Origin: Candidatus Poseidoniaceae archaeon
GTDB lineage: Archaea; Thermoplasmatota; Poseidoniia; Poseidoniales; Poseidoniaceae
Assembly (NCBI GenBank): GCA_028353405.1
Contig: JAOMOG010000003.1
Span: forward strand, 31,368-95,367
Length of the DNA stretch: 64,000 nucleotides
Reading direction: 5' to 3'
The translations under genes were made by a program, and so were the position numbers. Of the stretch, positions 1-9,366 are shown one piece after another (position 1 is the stretch's first letter; each line of letters begins with the position of its first letter). The notes below the pieces were generated by a model. The model had not been told where the DNA came from and searched no databases. It worked only from the letters and a program-made list of their open reading frames with translations.

Positions 1-3000
1 TTGCATCCAACCACTGTTGACCGTAGTAATCCCATTGTTCCATTGTCCAACCGTCCGGTAATCCAGTATCTGGTAGAGCAGGACTCTGATTGGTTTGCAC
101 TGGTTGGGCAGCAGCTGGTTGCTGGACTTGTGGTTGGGCGACTTCAGCACCAACTTGTCCAAAGGCATCATACTGCGCAGCAGGTTGTTGGCTAGGGGCA
201 ACTGCCGCTTCACCAAACAAATCAGAACCAGGTTCAGAAGTAGGTAGGCTTGCACCGGAAGCGAATCCTCCATAGGATTGATATTTGTCTTCCGTTGGTT
301 CTGAAGATTTACGTGTGATCAGTAAGAATATTGAAAGTCCGATTACCAACGAAAACAATAACACCAATACACCAGTTCCGACAGAACCAATTTCATCACT
401 AATAGAATCAAGAATAGAATCAGAAGGGATTGCTTTGACAACGATGGTCATCGTAGATGATGCACTTTCATTATTGTCATCGATTACAACCAATGTAATG
501 TCCCAAGTTCCAGCAGGCATGTTTTCCATAGTGTAATTAATTCCATAAAAGTCAATGTCACCATCATTATCGCCATCTAAATCTGTATCTAAGTGGTTTG
601 ATTTCCATTGATAGATAAGGTTTGACTTGTCTGCAGGAGTATCAATCGAATCTTTAGCACTCAACAATACGTTATCACCTTCGGTAATATCTGTAAGGTT
701 TGTAACAGTTGATATTACTGAGCGTGGCGGCAAGTTCTGTACACTAATGTTAACCGACTGGGAAGCACTTGCTCCATCATCATCAGTAACAGTAGCAGTA
801 ATCCAACGAATACCAGTTGTAGGCCAAGAGAGTGTCATATTTTCACCAGTTTCTTGACAGTCGTTTGTAGCATCACCGTCACTGTTCAAATCTACTGCAC
901 CATTCAAGTCCCAGCAAATCTCTAATGTATCAAGATCCGATGCAGTATCGCTTACTTCAACATTTAATGTGATGTCATCATCTTCAAAGATTGGTGCATC
1001 TCCAGGTAGTCCAGTTATTGTTGGCACAACATTTGAAATCATTACTTTCGCAGTTCTATCTTCCGACTTTTCACCGTCATCGTCCCAAGCAGCAACACTG
1101 ATTATGTGTTCGCCAGAAGTATCCCAAGAGATAGATACAGTTGATGCTGGTCCATTTGTAGTTTCACTCCAATTAGAATCTAGATGAGATGGTAACCATT
1201 CAATATTGAGATAATCTCTATCGCTGAGTGTATCATCACCATTTACTCGTAATAATACAATTTGGTCTTCATCTAGATACCAAGTACCATTTTCATCAAG
1301 AGAAATATTTTGACCAGCATTCCAAAGTTCTGGTGTGTTGAGTGTTGGTGCAATATTCAGAACATTTAATGTCCGATTTACAGTTGTTACTGTGCCATCA
1401 TCATCCATCGCTTCAGCGACGATCATAATCTCCCCTTCTGCTAGTGGAGTAAAAGTACAAGTCGGCTGTGTCAAACCTTCCTGACAATTTGTACCAGGCC
1501 AAGAAATAGTTACTTCTTGACCAGTAGGCGAAGTTGTATCCACATCCCCTGAGTCAGTTGCATCAATTGTAACTGAGCTCTCTACTGGGATGCTATCTGG
1601 CATTGACAGATTGATATATGGTGCTCGATTAAGTACGGTTACATTTGTATCTATTACATCAAAATCCAATTCATCATCAATGACGATTAATTTGATATTC
1701 CAAATGCCACTATCGCTCCAATTCCATTGAGTCCAGCAATCCGGGGAATCGATTACATCTATCAATCCAGTACGAGATTCTATCTCAAAGCGACAATCAA
1801 CATCACCGCCATCCTCGTCAAAAGAAGCAGTCGCATTCAATGTTACATTCTCAAAAGTATATTTTCCTTCATCAATCATTATGTCGGCAGTAGGTGCTCT
1901 ACCGATGAAAATACTGATGTTCGCATAATTGTTACTTCTATTAGCATCTTGAGTAACAGTTTGGTCTGGGTCTACTGTAAATGCCAATGTCTTGAAACCA
2001 ATTGACTCACTTTCTAGAATAGTCCAATTTACCAATATACGTTGCTCTGAATATGCAGATATTGGAGGAATGCTCTCTCTGAAACTAGTGCCATCTGGAG
2101 TGGTAATTTCGATCTCTGTAGCAGGCGAGGTCAATACTCCACGATTCTGTGCAGGTATTGAGAAAGATAGTATGTCACCCGGTAATGCTGCAAAACCTAT
2201 CGATTGAGAAAGTATTGCGGAGTCTTGTCCTCGATGTCTAGTTACGATGATAGAATCGGATTGTGCGACTAAATCGACAGCGACAACACTCAAATCGACA
2301 ACCAATGTTTTGGCGCCGATTATTTCTTCCACAGGATCCCAAACAATGATTCCATTACTGGTATAATCGTCACTCGAAGGCGTATCGTCAACGACAGTCG
2401 ATGAGTTCAGACTACTGGTAGCATTACCATTACCATCTGTAGTAGGATTATCTATTGTTTCATTCAATTCATATCTCAATTGTAAATTTTTGTTAGCCTG
2501 AGGTATATTGTTGATCATATATGATATTGAAATATCCTGAATTGCTTCAGGGAGCGTGGCAATAGATTGGGTATTGACTTCTATTTCCACATTTCTCGCA
2601 CCTGGATTTGAACTATCTTGTACTCCCCATGAATCTGCAGGGGAGTATTCCTTTAGCAACCAATCGATTGTGAATCCTGCTGAATTAGCTATTCTAATCC
2701 ATGCTGGACCTCTTACCGCTGGACAGTACCACTGGAAACCTGCATTCACACCAGTTTCATTCCATTCCATAATTTTGTACGAATCATCACAACCAGTGTA
2801 GGAGATTTGAGTTCCATCTTCGATTGGCACACCATTTGATGTTACTTGCCAACTAGAATTGTCAGTGCTATTTGTATCAAATTCCGACGGGTCAAAATAA
2901 TCTGAAGTGCCGGTTACAGTTGTACCTGCTCGGAATGGCATATACCATTGGTCCCCAGTATGAATTGGGAAGTCATATTTTTCTTTGGCAGGTTCATACC

Positions 3001-3529
3001 ATGTATCAAAAGTCAAATCAGCTAGATCTTGCTTCAAAAACCCGATGTTGAAAGGTAAGAAATCAACTCCTAATGTGAATTGCATATTGATGACAGCCAG
3101 GTCTCTAACCCTAACGATATCTACTCCATCGTATGCGATGTTAAGTCGTCCACTTGTTCCTTCAAGAGTTGCACCACTATTACCCGATGTAAAATCACCA
3201 CTAATTGTGATTTCATAGACCAATGTCTGCACACCATCTATCATCATAAATTTAATATCTGTAATTTCATAATCTGTTTCTCCAGTTAAAGTATTAATTG
3301 ATGCAGTAACATTTGCTTGGGCAATTAATGCCGCAACATCAAACAGAGTATCGTAAGTCCATTCATCTCCAATACGGTAATTTGGAACATCTGGTGCTGA
3401 TGTCGTACCATCAGCATGTGACTGATTGGAGTCATCTAAGTGCTGATTATTTTCATCTAGCAGCAAAGAAAATGGTGCAAGGAAAATAATCGCGAAAAGA
3501 GCAATTGCAACGATTCGTTGTTGTATCAT
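1..3529 (-). CDS. Giant secreted protein with PKD/Ig-like repeats and C-terminal tail (3' end truncated by the window edge)
   Basis: Not in the supplied ORF track because it has no stop inside the window. Manual translation from ATG at 3529 gives MIQQRIVAIALFAIIFLAPFSLLLDENN... followed by ...VPNYRIGDEWTYDTLFDVAAL... and ends at the edge in LPDGWTMEQWDYYGQQWLDA. It resembles the adjacent 3585..7175 protein. Confidence 0.85.
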   Translation of the reverse strand, partial: MIQQRIVAIALFAIIFLAPFSLLLDENNQHLDDSNQSHADGTTSAPDVPNYRIGDEWTYDTLFDVAALIAQANVTASINTLTGETDYEITDIKFMMIDGVQTLVYEITISGDFTSGNSGATLEGTSGRLNIAYDGVDIVRVRDLAVINMQFTLGVDFLPFNIGFLKQDLADLTFDTWYEPAKEKYDFPIHTGDQWYMPFRAGTTVTGTSDYFDPSEFDTNSTDNSSWQVTSNGVPIEDGTQISYTGCDDSYKIMEWNETGVNAGFQWYCPAVRGPAWIRIANSAGFTIDWLLKEYSPADSWGVQDSSNPGARNVEIEVNTQSIATLPEAIQDISISYMINNIPQANKNLQLRYELNETIDNPTTDGNGNATSSLNSSTVVDDTPSSDDYTSNGIIVWDPVEEIIGAKTLVVDLSVVAVDLVAQSDSIIVTRHRGQDSAILSQSIGFAALPGDILSFSIPAQNRGVLTSPATEIEITTPDGTSFRESIPPISAYSEQRILVNWTILESESIGFKTLAFTVDPDQTVTQDANRSNNYANISIFIGRAPTADIMIDEGKYTFENVTLNATASFDEDGGDVDCRFEIESRTGLIDVIDSPDCWTQWNWSDSGIWNIKLIVIDDELDFDVIDTNVTVLNRAPYINLSMPDSIPVESSVTIDATDSGDVDTTSPTGQEVTISWPGTNCQEGLTQPTCTFTPLAEGEIMIVAEAMDDDGTVTTVNRTLNVLNIAPTLNTPELWNAGQNISLDENGTWYLDEDQIVLLRVNGDDTLSDRDYLNIEWLPSHLDSNWSETTNGPASTVSISWDTSGEHIISVAAWDDDGEKSEDRTAKVMISNVVPTITGLPGDAPIFEDDDITLNVEVSDTASDLDTLEICWDLNGAVDLNSDGDATNDCQETGENMTLSWPTTGIRWITATVTDDDGASASQSVNISVQNLPPRSVISTVTNLTDITEGDNVLLSAKDSIDTPADKSNLIYQWKSNHLDTDLDGDNDGDIDFYGINYTMENMPAGTWDITLVVIDDNNESASSTMTIVVKAIPSDSILDSISDEIGSVGTGVLVLLFSLVIGLSIFLLITRKSSEPTEDKYQSYGGFASGASLPTSEPGSDLFGEAAVAPSQQPAAQYDAFGQVGAEVAQPQVQQPAAAQPVQTNQSPALPDTGLPDGWTMEQWDYYGQQWLDA

Positions 3530-3584
3530 TACACTCCCATATCGGTGACTCATTTAATGCAATTGATTCATTGACTAATGGCAA

Positions 3585-6500
3585 CTATTGCATTGAATCC
3601 AAGTATTCCTGTCCAAAATGCTGCCACTGGTCTTCACTCCACCCCTTCGGTAAGCCATCTTCAGGGATCGGCGGTGAGTCTATATTCAACTCAGCAGTTG
3701 GGCTAATTTCATCTTCTTGTTGCTGCTCATTTATTGGTGATTTGGGATCAATCGAATCTTGCGGTGCTATTTCCATGGCAGCCGCAAATGTGTGAAGCGG
3801 TGGAGAGGTTTCAGGTCTCTTTGCTTCAATCATCCTCGCCATGTGGTCAATCGGTTCACCGAATTCATCTAATTCGTTTTGAAAGTTGGATAGTTCTGGC
3901 CACATATCAGGCTGAATCTCTTTTCTTCGTCCAGATAATAATGTAAGCACTGACAGAATTGTCACCAATAATGCAAGTTGAGCAAATGCATTTGCTTCTT
4001 CACCAATTAATGAAGCGCTTATTTTTTCAACAACATTTCGCTCAGGAGGAGATACGTCGATATTCTTTGTAGAGGTTCCAGGACGTTCAGGGTCTTCATC
4101 CCAAGCGATTGCTTTGATTTTAGCAACCCCTGAAACACGGAATACATGAGAAACTGTTTTTCCAATCAAATCAGCATCGTTATCGGAGATTCCATCACCA
4201 TTACTATCGCTTGTAATATCCAAATCCCAGACGATAGTGATGTCGTCAATATCGTTAATTGAGTCGATTGTCGCAGAAGCATCGAGAGTACATTCGCGGT
4301 ATGCTACACAAGATACATCACTGATTCTTACCTTTGGAGGTATGTTAAGGACTTCGATGACGAGAACTTCACTCGAATATGCGCCATCATCATCAGTGAC
4401 ATGGTAGATAATTGTGTGAGAGCCACTTCTATTCCATGAATATGTTAAATCATCTCCACGAATGTCACAATCATCAGCAGCAGAGCCGTAGCCGTCACTA
4501 TCTATTCCTGGGTCAATATCCCAACATCTGCTCAATGTAGCAATGTCACTCTCTGTGTCAGTAGCAGAACCGGTAATCGAAATTTCTTGCCCTTCAGCAA
4601 TTGGTAATATTTGATCTAAAGCCTCAACAATAGGTGCAGCATTTCTGACATTGACCCAGCGTTCTTCAACCGCACTAGATGCTCCATCTGTGTCGGTTAC
4701 TTGCAAGCGAATCTTATGCAATCCCGAATCACTCCACAACATTGGGAATTGAGATGTTCTTCCTTCCAAAATTTCCATCAGAGATGGTTGTGCATCATCA
4801 GGCCACCATGTATGAATTAATTTATCAATATCATCAATGGAATCATCAGATTGGCCCTTGATATTGACCAATTGGTCTTCATCAACTTGCCAAATATGTT
4901 GGTTATCACTCTCAATCGCAATTGAACCATCCAATAATTGTATTGTGGTTCCATGCGGCGCAATATTGGTGAATTTTATATCAATACTCGCTGTGGTCTT
5001 TGTAAAGTCATCATCTTCTGCAATTGCCAAAAATGAATGCCATCCTTCATGCAAAGCAGTGGTGGTACATACTCGCGTATAGTAACCCTCTTGGCAAATT
5101 GAATTGGGCCAATAAACATCTACAACACCCGGCCAAATCTTCTCAGAATCAGAATCATTTGCATATGCATACAATGTGATTGGATGCTCAACCTTGGCTT
5201 CAGTTCTTGAACTTCTAATCTCTATCTTTGGTGCCCGGTTCTCAACCTCAACGATCAAGGTAATCGTCACCTCATCCCTCTCATCATCAATAACGGTGAT
5301 ATCAACAGGATATTGACCATCATCAATCCAAGAATAATTTAGCATGCAGGATTGCGAAATAAACTCTTGATTTTTCCATTGGCGCGAACCATCATCAAAG
5401 GTGACGGCGAATTTACAAAACACATCTCCACCATCTTCATCAAAACTTTGTGAAGCGTCAATTAATGCTAATTGATTGGTTTGAATTGATGAAGAATTAG
5501 CCAAAGCGGTTGGCATTCTACCAACGTTTAGATTCAATTGTGCATAATCATTAGTTGAATTTGCATCAGCGGAATTAACCGAATCAGGATCAGCTTCCCA
5601 ACTCATTGGAATACTGCCAATAGGTGAATCGGCAGGAACAGTCCAGGTGAAGTTGACTTTGTGCACAGCATAAGTGGCTAATGGTGACATCATGTGCCGA
5701 CTGGTTTGGCCATCTGGGTGAGTGATTAGAATCTCAGCAGGTGTGGATGTAGTGATGCCACGATTTTTTACTGAAACTTCAATGAATAATTGATCTGCAG
5801 GCAATACATTCCATCCGGTAATTGAATTTAATTCAGATGTGATACCACTTCTATTCCTCATCACGATTGCAGAATCTAAATCCGCAATTAAATCAAGTCC
5901 GACCATATATTCATCTAATGTAATGGTTGCAACTCCGATATGATTGGCAATTTTAGCAACGAATGCGTGACTGGCCCAATCTAAAGCGTAGGCAGAAGAG
6001 TCTAATTTGTCTGAAACATCGATAACCGCCCAAGCACTTCCGTTAGCAGCAGTGGTTAGAGATGCAAGGAATCCAGTGGTCTCATAACGCAATTCTAATT
6101 GTAATCCAGCAATGTTTGAAAAACAGGTAGCGGATACATTAGCCCATACTTCAATTGGCGTATTGAGTGCAGTAATTGAGTTGGTTGATTCAACATTTAT
6201 ACAACGCTCACGAGTACCAGGGTTTTGATAAATATCGACTCCAGTAGAGTCCTTTGGAATATATTGTTTCAATCTGAAATCAATTGTTAATCCAACATCT
6301 TCTTCATTATGCATCCATGCATAATTTCTTGCTTCTGGGCAATACCAACGGTATCCGGATTCATCACCTTGAGAATCATAGGAAGTCAAGCCGTAAGACT
6401 CATTGCAACCACCATAACCAATTGTCTGTCCTCTACTATTGAATGGTTTACCAACTGCAGTAACCTCCCATGTTGTAGAATTGGTGTCGGAGACTGGTGG

Positions 6501-7175
6501 CGGGAATGGTGTGATGTAATCACTTGTTCCAGACCAAGTAGAACTGGTAGTTTTTGTTGTAGTCCAACGTTCATCAGCTCTAAGTGGGAAATCATATACT
6601 TCATTGACAGGTGAATAGGTATTGGTAATTGTAATATCACCAAGAACCATAGTTAAGGATGAAATTCCGTATGGAACGAATTGGATGTACATGTCCAAGT
6701 CGCTTCGTATTGTTGATAAATCGCTAACCTGAATTATTTCCGTCTGAGTATATTCAATGAATGCATTACCAGTATATCCATCCAATTCTACTCCGGATTT
6801 ATCAAAATTAGCATATGATCTAAGAGTATAGGCCAAGACGGTCTTATTGTCAACTGACTGCTCGGTAATGGAGATTACTTCCGCAGTGGTGTCACCATTT
6901 ATTTCTCCGACTGAAGCGCTTACTCCACTGTTGACAATCAATGCAGTCGGGTCAAAGGTTCCGGAATAAATCCACTTGTCACCGATTCTCCAAACGGGAA
7001 CGTCGCTAACACCTGGGTCGCCAGAAGCACCTGATCTAGCAGGAATTATATTTTCAAATTCTAGCGGGCCTGCAGTATCATCTTGCTGAGAAGATAGGAA
7101 GGGGCTGAGGGATGATATCACTATCAAAAAAAAGAGCGCCACAGCCGGAACTGCAGAACTAGACTTGCGCCTCAT
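3585..7175 (-). CDS. Giant secreted protein with PKD-like repeats, TM segment and C-terminal GWSEDQWQHFGQEYLD tail
   Basis: 1196-aa ORF; N-terminal signal peptide (VALFFLIVISSLSPFLSS); repeated N-x-A/P-P-x domain junctions (NRAPKIEI, NIAPHGTT, NAAPIVEA, NIPPKVRI); TM near the C terminus (AFAQLALLVTILSVLTLLSG). Confidence 0.9.
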   Translation of the reverse strand: MRRKSSSAVPAVALFFLIVISSLSPFLSSQQDDTAGPLEFENIIPARSGASGDPGVSDVPVWRIGDKWIYSGTFDPTALIVNSGVSASVGEINGDTTAEVISITEQSVDNKTVLAYTLRSYANFDKSGVELDGYTGNAFIEYTQTEIIQVSDLSTIRSDLDMYIQFVPYGISSLTMVLGDITITNTYSPVNEVYDFPLRADERWTTTKTTSSTWSGTSDYITPFPPPVSDTNSTTWEVTAVGKPFNSRGQTIGYGGCNESYGLTSYDSQGDESGYRWYCPEARNYAWMHNEEDVGLTIDFRLKQYIPKDSTGVDIYQNPGTRERCINVESTNSITALNTPIEVWANVSATCFSNIAGLQLELRYETTGFLASLTTAANGSAWAVIDVSDKLDSSAYALDWASHAFVAKIANHIGVATITLDEYMVGLDLIADLDSAIVMRNRSGITSELNSITGWNVLPADQLFIEVSVKNRGITTSTPAEILITHPDGQTSRHMMSPLATYAVHKVNFTWTVPADSPIGSIPMSWEADPDSVNSADANSTNDYAQLNLNVGRMPTALANSSSIQTNQLALIDASQSFDEDGGDVFCKFAVTFDDGSRQWKNQEFISQSCMLNYSWIDDGQYPVDITVIDDERDEVTITLIVEVENRAPKIEIRSSRTEAKVEHPITLYAYANDSDSEKIWPGVVDVYWPNSICQEGYYTRVCTTTALHEGWHSFLAIAEDDDFTKTTASIDIKFTNIAPHGTTIQLLDGSIAIESDNQHIWQVDEDQLVNIKGQSDDSIDDIDKLIHTWWPDDAQPSLMEILEGRTSQFPMLWSDSGLHKIRLQVTDTDGASSAVEERWVNVRNAAPIVEALDQILPIAEGQEISITGSATDTESDIATLSRCWDIDPGIDSDGYGSAADDCDIRGDDLTYSWNRSGSHTIIYHVTDDDGAYSSEVLVIEVLNIPPKVRISDVSCVAYRECTLDASATIDSINDIDDITIVWDLDITSDSNGDGISDNDADLIGKTVSHVFRVSGVAKIKAIAWDEDPERPGTSTKNIDVSPPERNVVEKISASLIGEEANAFAQLALLVTILSVLTLLSGRRKEIQPDMWPELSNFQNELDEFGEPIDHMARMIEAKRPETSPPLHTFAAAMEIAPQDSIDPKSPINEQQQEDEISPTAELNIDSPPIPEDGLPKGWSEDQWQHFGQEYLDSMQ

Positions 7176-7294
7176 GATATGGGCAAAACGGAACTACCTC
7201 ATCTATTCTTTGCCGTTACGGGATTGCTAGATTCATCAATAGATGAACAAACATTCGTGTTGATAGTCAAGAAATATGCTTCTAATTGGTTACT

Positions 7295-7927
7295 TCAAAG
7301 AAGATCTGCCAATTCATCCTTGATGATTTCTACAGCTTCAAGAATTTCACTCTTGTGACGAGCACCAGTAATTACCATCTTTCCAGAACCGAAAATCAAA
7401 CAGACAACCTTAGGGAAGTCAAGTCTGTAAATTAGTCCAGGGAATTGCTCTGGCTCGTACTCAACCTTGTCGAAAGGTAAGTGGAATGTTAGATTGTTAA
7501 GGTTCAACTTGCGTGGAAGTCCTGCAAGAGGGGAACCCTTTGGAAGGTCAAGGGTGTCAATTCTTTGTAGTCCATCATAATCTTCAGGATAGTGAAGGGC
7601 ATAGGTTGCAACCATGTTTTGAACTTCAATTTCAACATCTTTCTTGTCCCATGTCTCAATACCTGCGCCGCGTAGGTCCTGAATCATGCGCTCAATTCCA
7701 GTGTGAATGTTATCCTTGTTCTTTCCACCAGTACAAACAGCTCTTCCAGAACGGAACATCAATATTGCAAGTTTAGGGTCTTTGACACGGTATACGACAC
7801 CAGGGAATTGTTCTGGCTCATATTCACAATTCAATTGAATTGCGATGTCCGGAAGATCAAGTTCTTCCGCTACTCGAGTGCTGGCTACTACGTTTACGAC
7901 AGTTAGACGCTCTTCATCAGTGGTCAT
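7295..7927 (-). CDS. tbp: TATA-box-binding protein (TBP)
   Basis: Two direct TBP repeats (QFPGVVYRVKDPKLAILMFRSGRAVCTGGK ... QFPGLIYRLDFPKVVCLIFGSGKMVITGAR). ORF opens at GTG 7939; ATG 7927 (MTTDEERL) preferred from TATA spacing. Confidence 0.97.
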   Translation of the reverse strand: MTTDEERLTVVNVVASTRVAEELDLPDIAIQLNCEYEPEQFPGVVYRVKDPKLAILMFRSGRAVCTGGKNKDNIHTGIERMIQDLRGAGIETWDKKDVEIEVQNMVATYALHYPEDYDGLQRIDTLDLPKGSPLAGLPRKLNLNNLTFHLPFDKVEYEPEQFPGLIYRLDFPKVVCLIFGSGKMVITGARHKSEILEAVEIIKDELADLL

Positions 7928-7950
7928 GTCCCTCGCCACTTATAACCACT

Positions 7951-7960
7951 ATATAAAAAG
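7951..7960 (-). promoter_or_regulatory. TATA box upstream of tbp
   Basis: Minus strand reads CTTTTTATAT, about 24-33 nt upstream of ATG 7927, in the canonical archaeal range. Confidence 0.6.
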
Positions 7961-8009
7961 AAAGCCAACTTTTACTATTTGCCGAGAAGAGAAATCATCA
8001 TGCAGTACT

Positions 8010-9203
8010 CTATTTACTAGATGGTTTCCAAAAAGGCAATCCTTCATGGCTTTCTATTCGCACTCCAGCGTTGCCTATTTTAGAGATTAGAGTTCTACCA
8101 CCAGCCAATTCAATCGCTTCACTGGTTTGCTTTGGATTTCGAGTTAATGCCACCATACAACCGCCACCACCCGCTCCAGTTAGTTTCGCTCCCAGCGATG
8201 AAGGTGCAGCAGCACGAACCAGATCATCTAACTCCAAGCATGATACGCCGAGGCCTCTAAGCATCAGATGATTTTCACTCATCGCTCTTCCAACCGCTTC
8301 ATAATCGCCTTTCAGCAGTGCTTCAACTCCTCTGCGAGCGATGAGTCCAATAGTTTCAATCTCTCTCATCCGCTGTGGGTTTTCACTCATCGCCGCAGCG
8401 ACTTTGGCCACTTGTATTGAAGTTGGAGCATGAACTCCAGAGTTCCCTATTACGAGATACACATCTTGTTCATCTGTCATTACAGGAATGGTATGTACCT
8501 GCCAAGTTCTATCACCTTCAGGAATATTAAGAGTTCTTGTATATACCCAATCAGTTCCCTTTTCAACTTCATCAGAAAGTAAAACAATTCCTCCATGTGC
8601 GCATACTGAAGAATCCATAGGAGATGCTCTTCCTCCTTGTGCAATCGCTTCGACAGCATGGCCAAGCAATGCACATTCATCAACATCTATTGCTTGCTCG
8701 CCCCAAACGTGTGAACTTCCTTGGCCATTAGCCCCTACTCTTCTAGCAGGGTCTTTACCCTCATCAACTTTAGAATATACATCGGTATCAGTTAGTTGGC
8801 TTGAGAAACCTTCAGCCCAGTCTTTGGTTTCAGTTGCTTCTCCACCCTCGGATAACCAACGCCCTCTTGCAGCACGTAAACAAGCGCTGGCAGCAACTGA
8901 CAATGCTGCTGAAGAACCCAGTCCAGAGGCTGGAGGTACGTCACCATTAATATGAATCGAAAGTGCTGGCGCTCCTGCCTTTTTTTGCCATAGACGCGAG
9001 CGCAATGCCTCAACATGAGGATGTTTGGAAGGAATTAATTTCATACCATCAATACGCCACTCATCGGCTCCTTCTTCTAATAATTCAAGGCTGACGGTAA
9101 TGCGCTGCTCAATAGCTACAGCAACAGCAGGTTGTCCAAAAACAACAGCATGTTCTCCGAACAAGATACACTTGCCTGGTGCACTTGCTTCAACTTTAGC
9201 CAT
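8010..9203 (-). CDS. mvk: Mevalonate kinase (GHMP kinase)
   Basis: GHMP motif PPASGLGSSAALSVAASA; N-terminal APGKCILFGEHAVVFGQPAVAVAI; C-terminal KLTGAGGGGCMVAL. Confidence 0.93.
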   Translation of the reverse strand: MAKVEASAPGKCILFGEHAVVFGQPAVAVAIEQRITVSLELLEEGADEWRIDGMKLIPSKHPHVEALRSRLWQKKAGAPALSIHINGDVPPASGLGSSAALSVAASACLRAARGRWLSEGGEATETKDWAEGFSSQLTDTDVYSKVDEGKDPARRVGANGQGSSHVWGEQAIDVDECALLGHAVEAIAQGGRASPMDSSVCAHGGIVLLSDEVEKGTDWVYTRTLNIPEGDRTWQVHTIPVMTDEQDVYLVIGNSGVHAPTSIQVAKVAAAMSENPQRMREIETIGLIARRGVEALLKGDYEAVGRAMSENHLMLRGLGVSCLELDDLVRAAAPSSLGAKLTGAGGGGCMVALTRNPKQTSEAIELAGGRTLISKIGNAGVRIESHEGLPFWKPSSK

Positions 9204-9366
9204 CTAACCCCTCCTCTATTCAAAGGCAGTAGGGCTGCCCTTGATAATTATGCTACATTCTCAATTTAACAATAGCACTAATTTAGTAAGTGGAAAATCA
9301 ATGCATTGAATAATCTATTTGCCTTCGCTGATTTGTTGGGAGGTCAATCCTAACGGTGATTTGTCA

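Noticed and set aside
1-3289. Several short plus-strand ORFs in the first 3.5 kb
   Set aside because: They lie antisense to a long minus-strand reading frame that the ORF track omitted because it runs off the window edge.
7232-7247. TTCATC-AATA-GATGAA hairpin between tbp and the giant secreted protein gene
   Set aside because: Only a 6-bp AT-rich stem with no U-tract on the minus strand; compatible with chance, so not called a terminator.
9221-9241. AAGGCAG...CTGCCCTT imperfect dyad in the mvk/oxidoreductase divergent promoter
   Set aside because: Bulged and short; insufficient to claim an operator.
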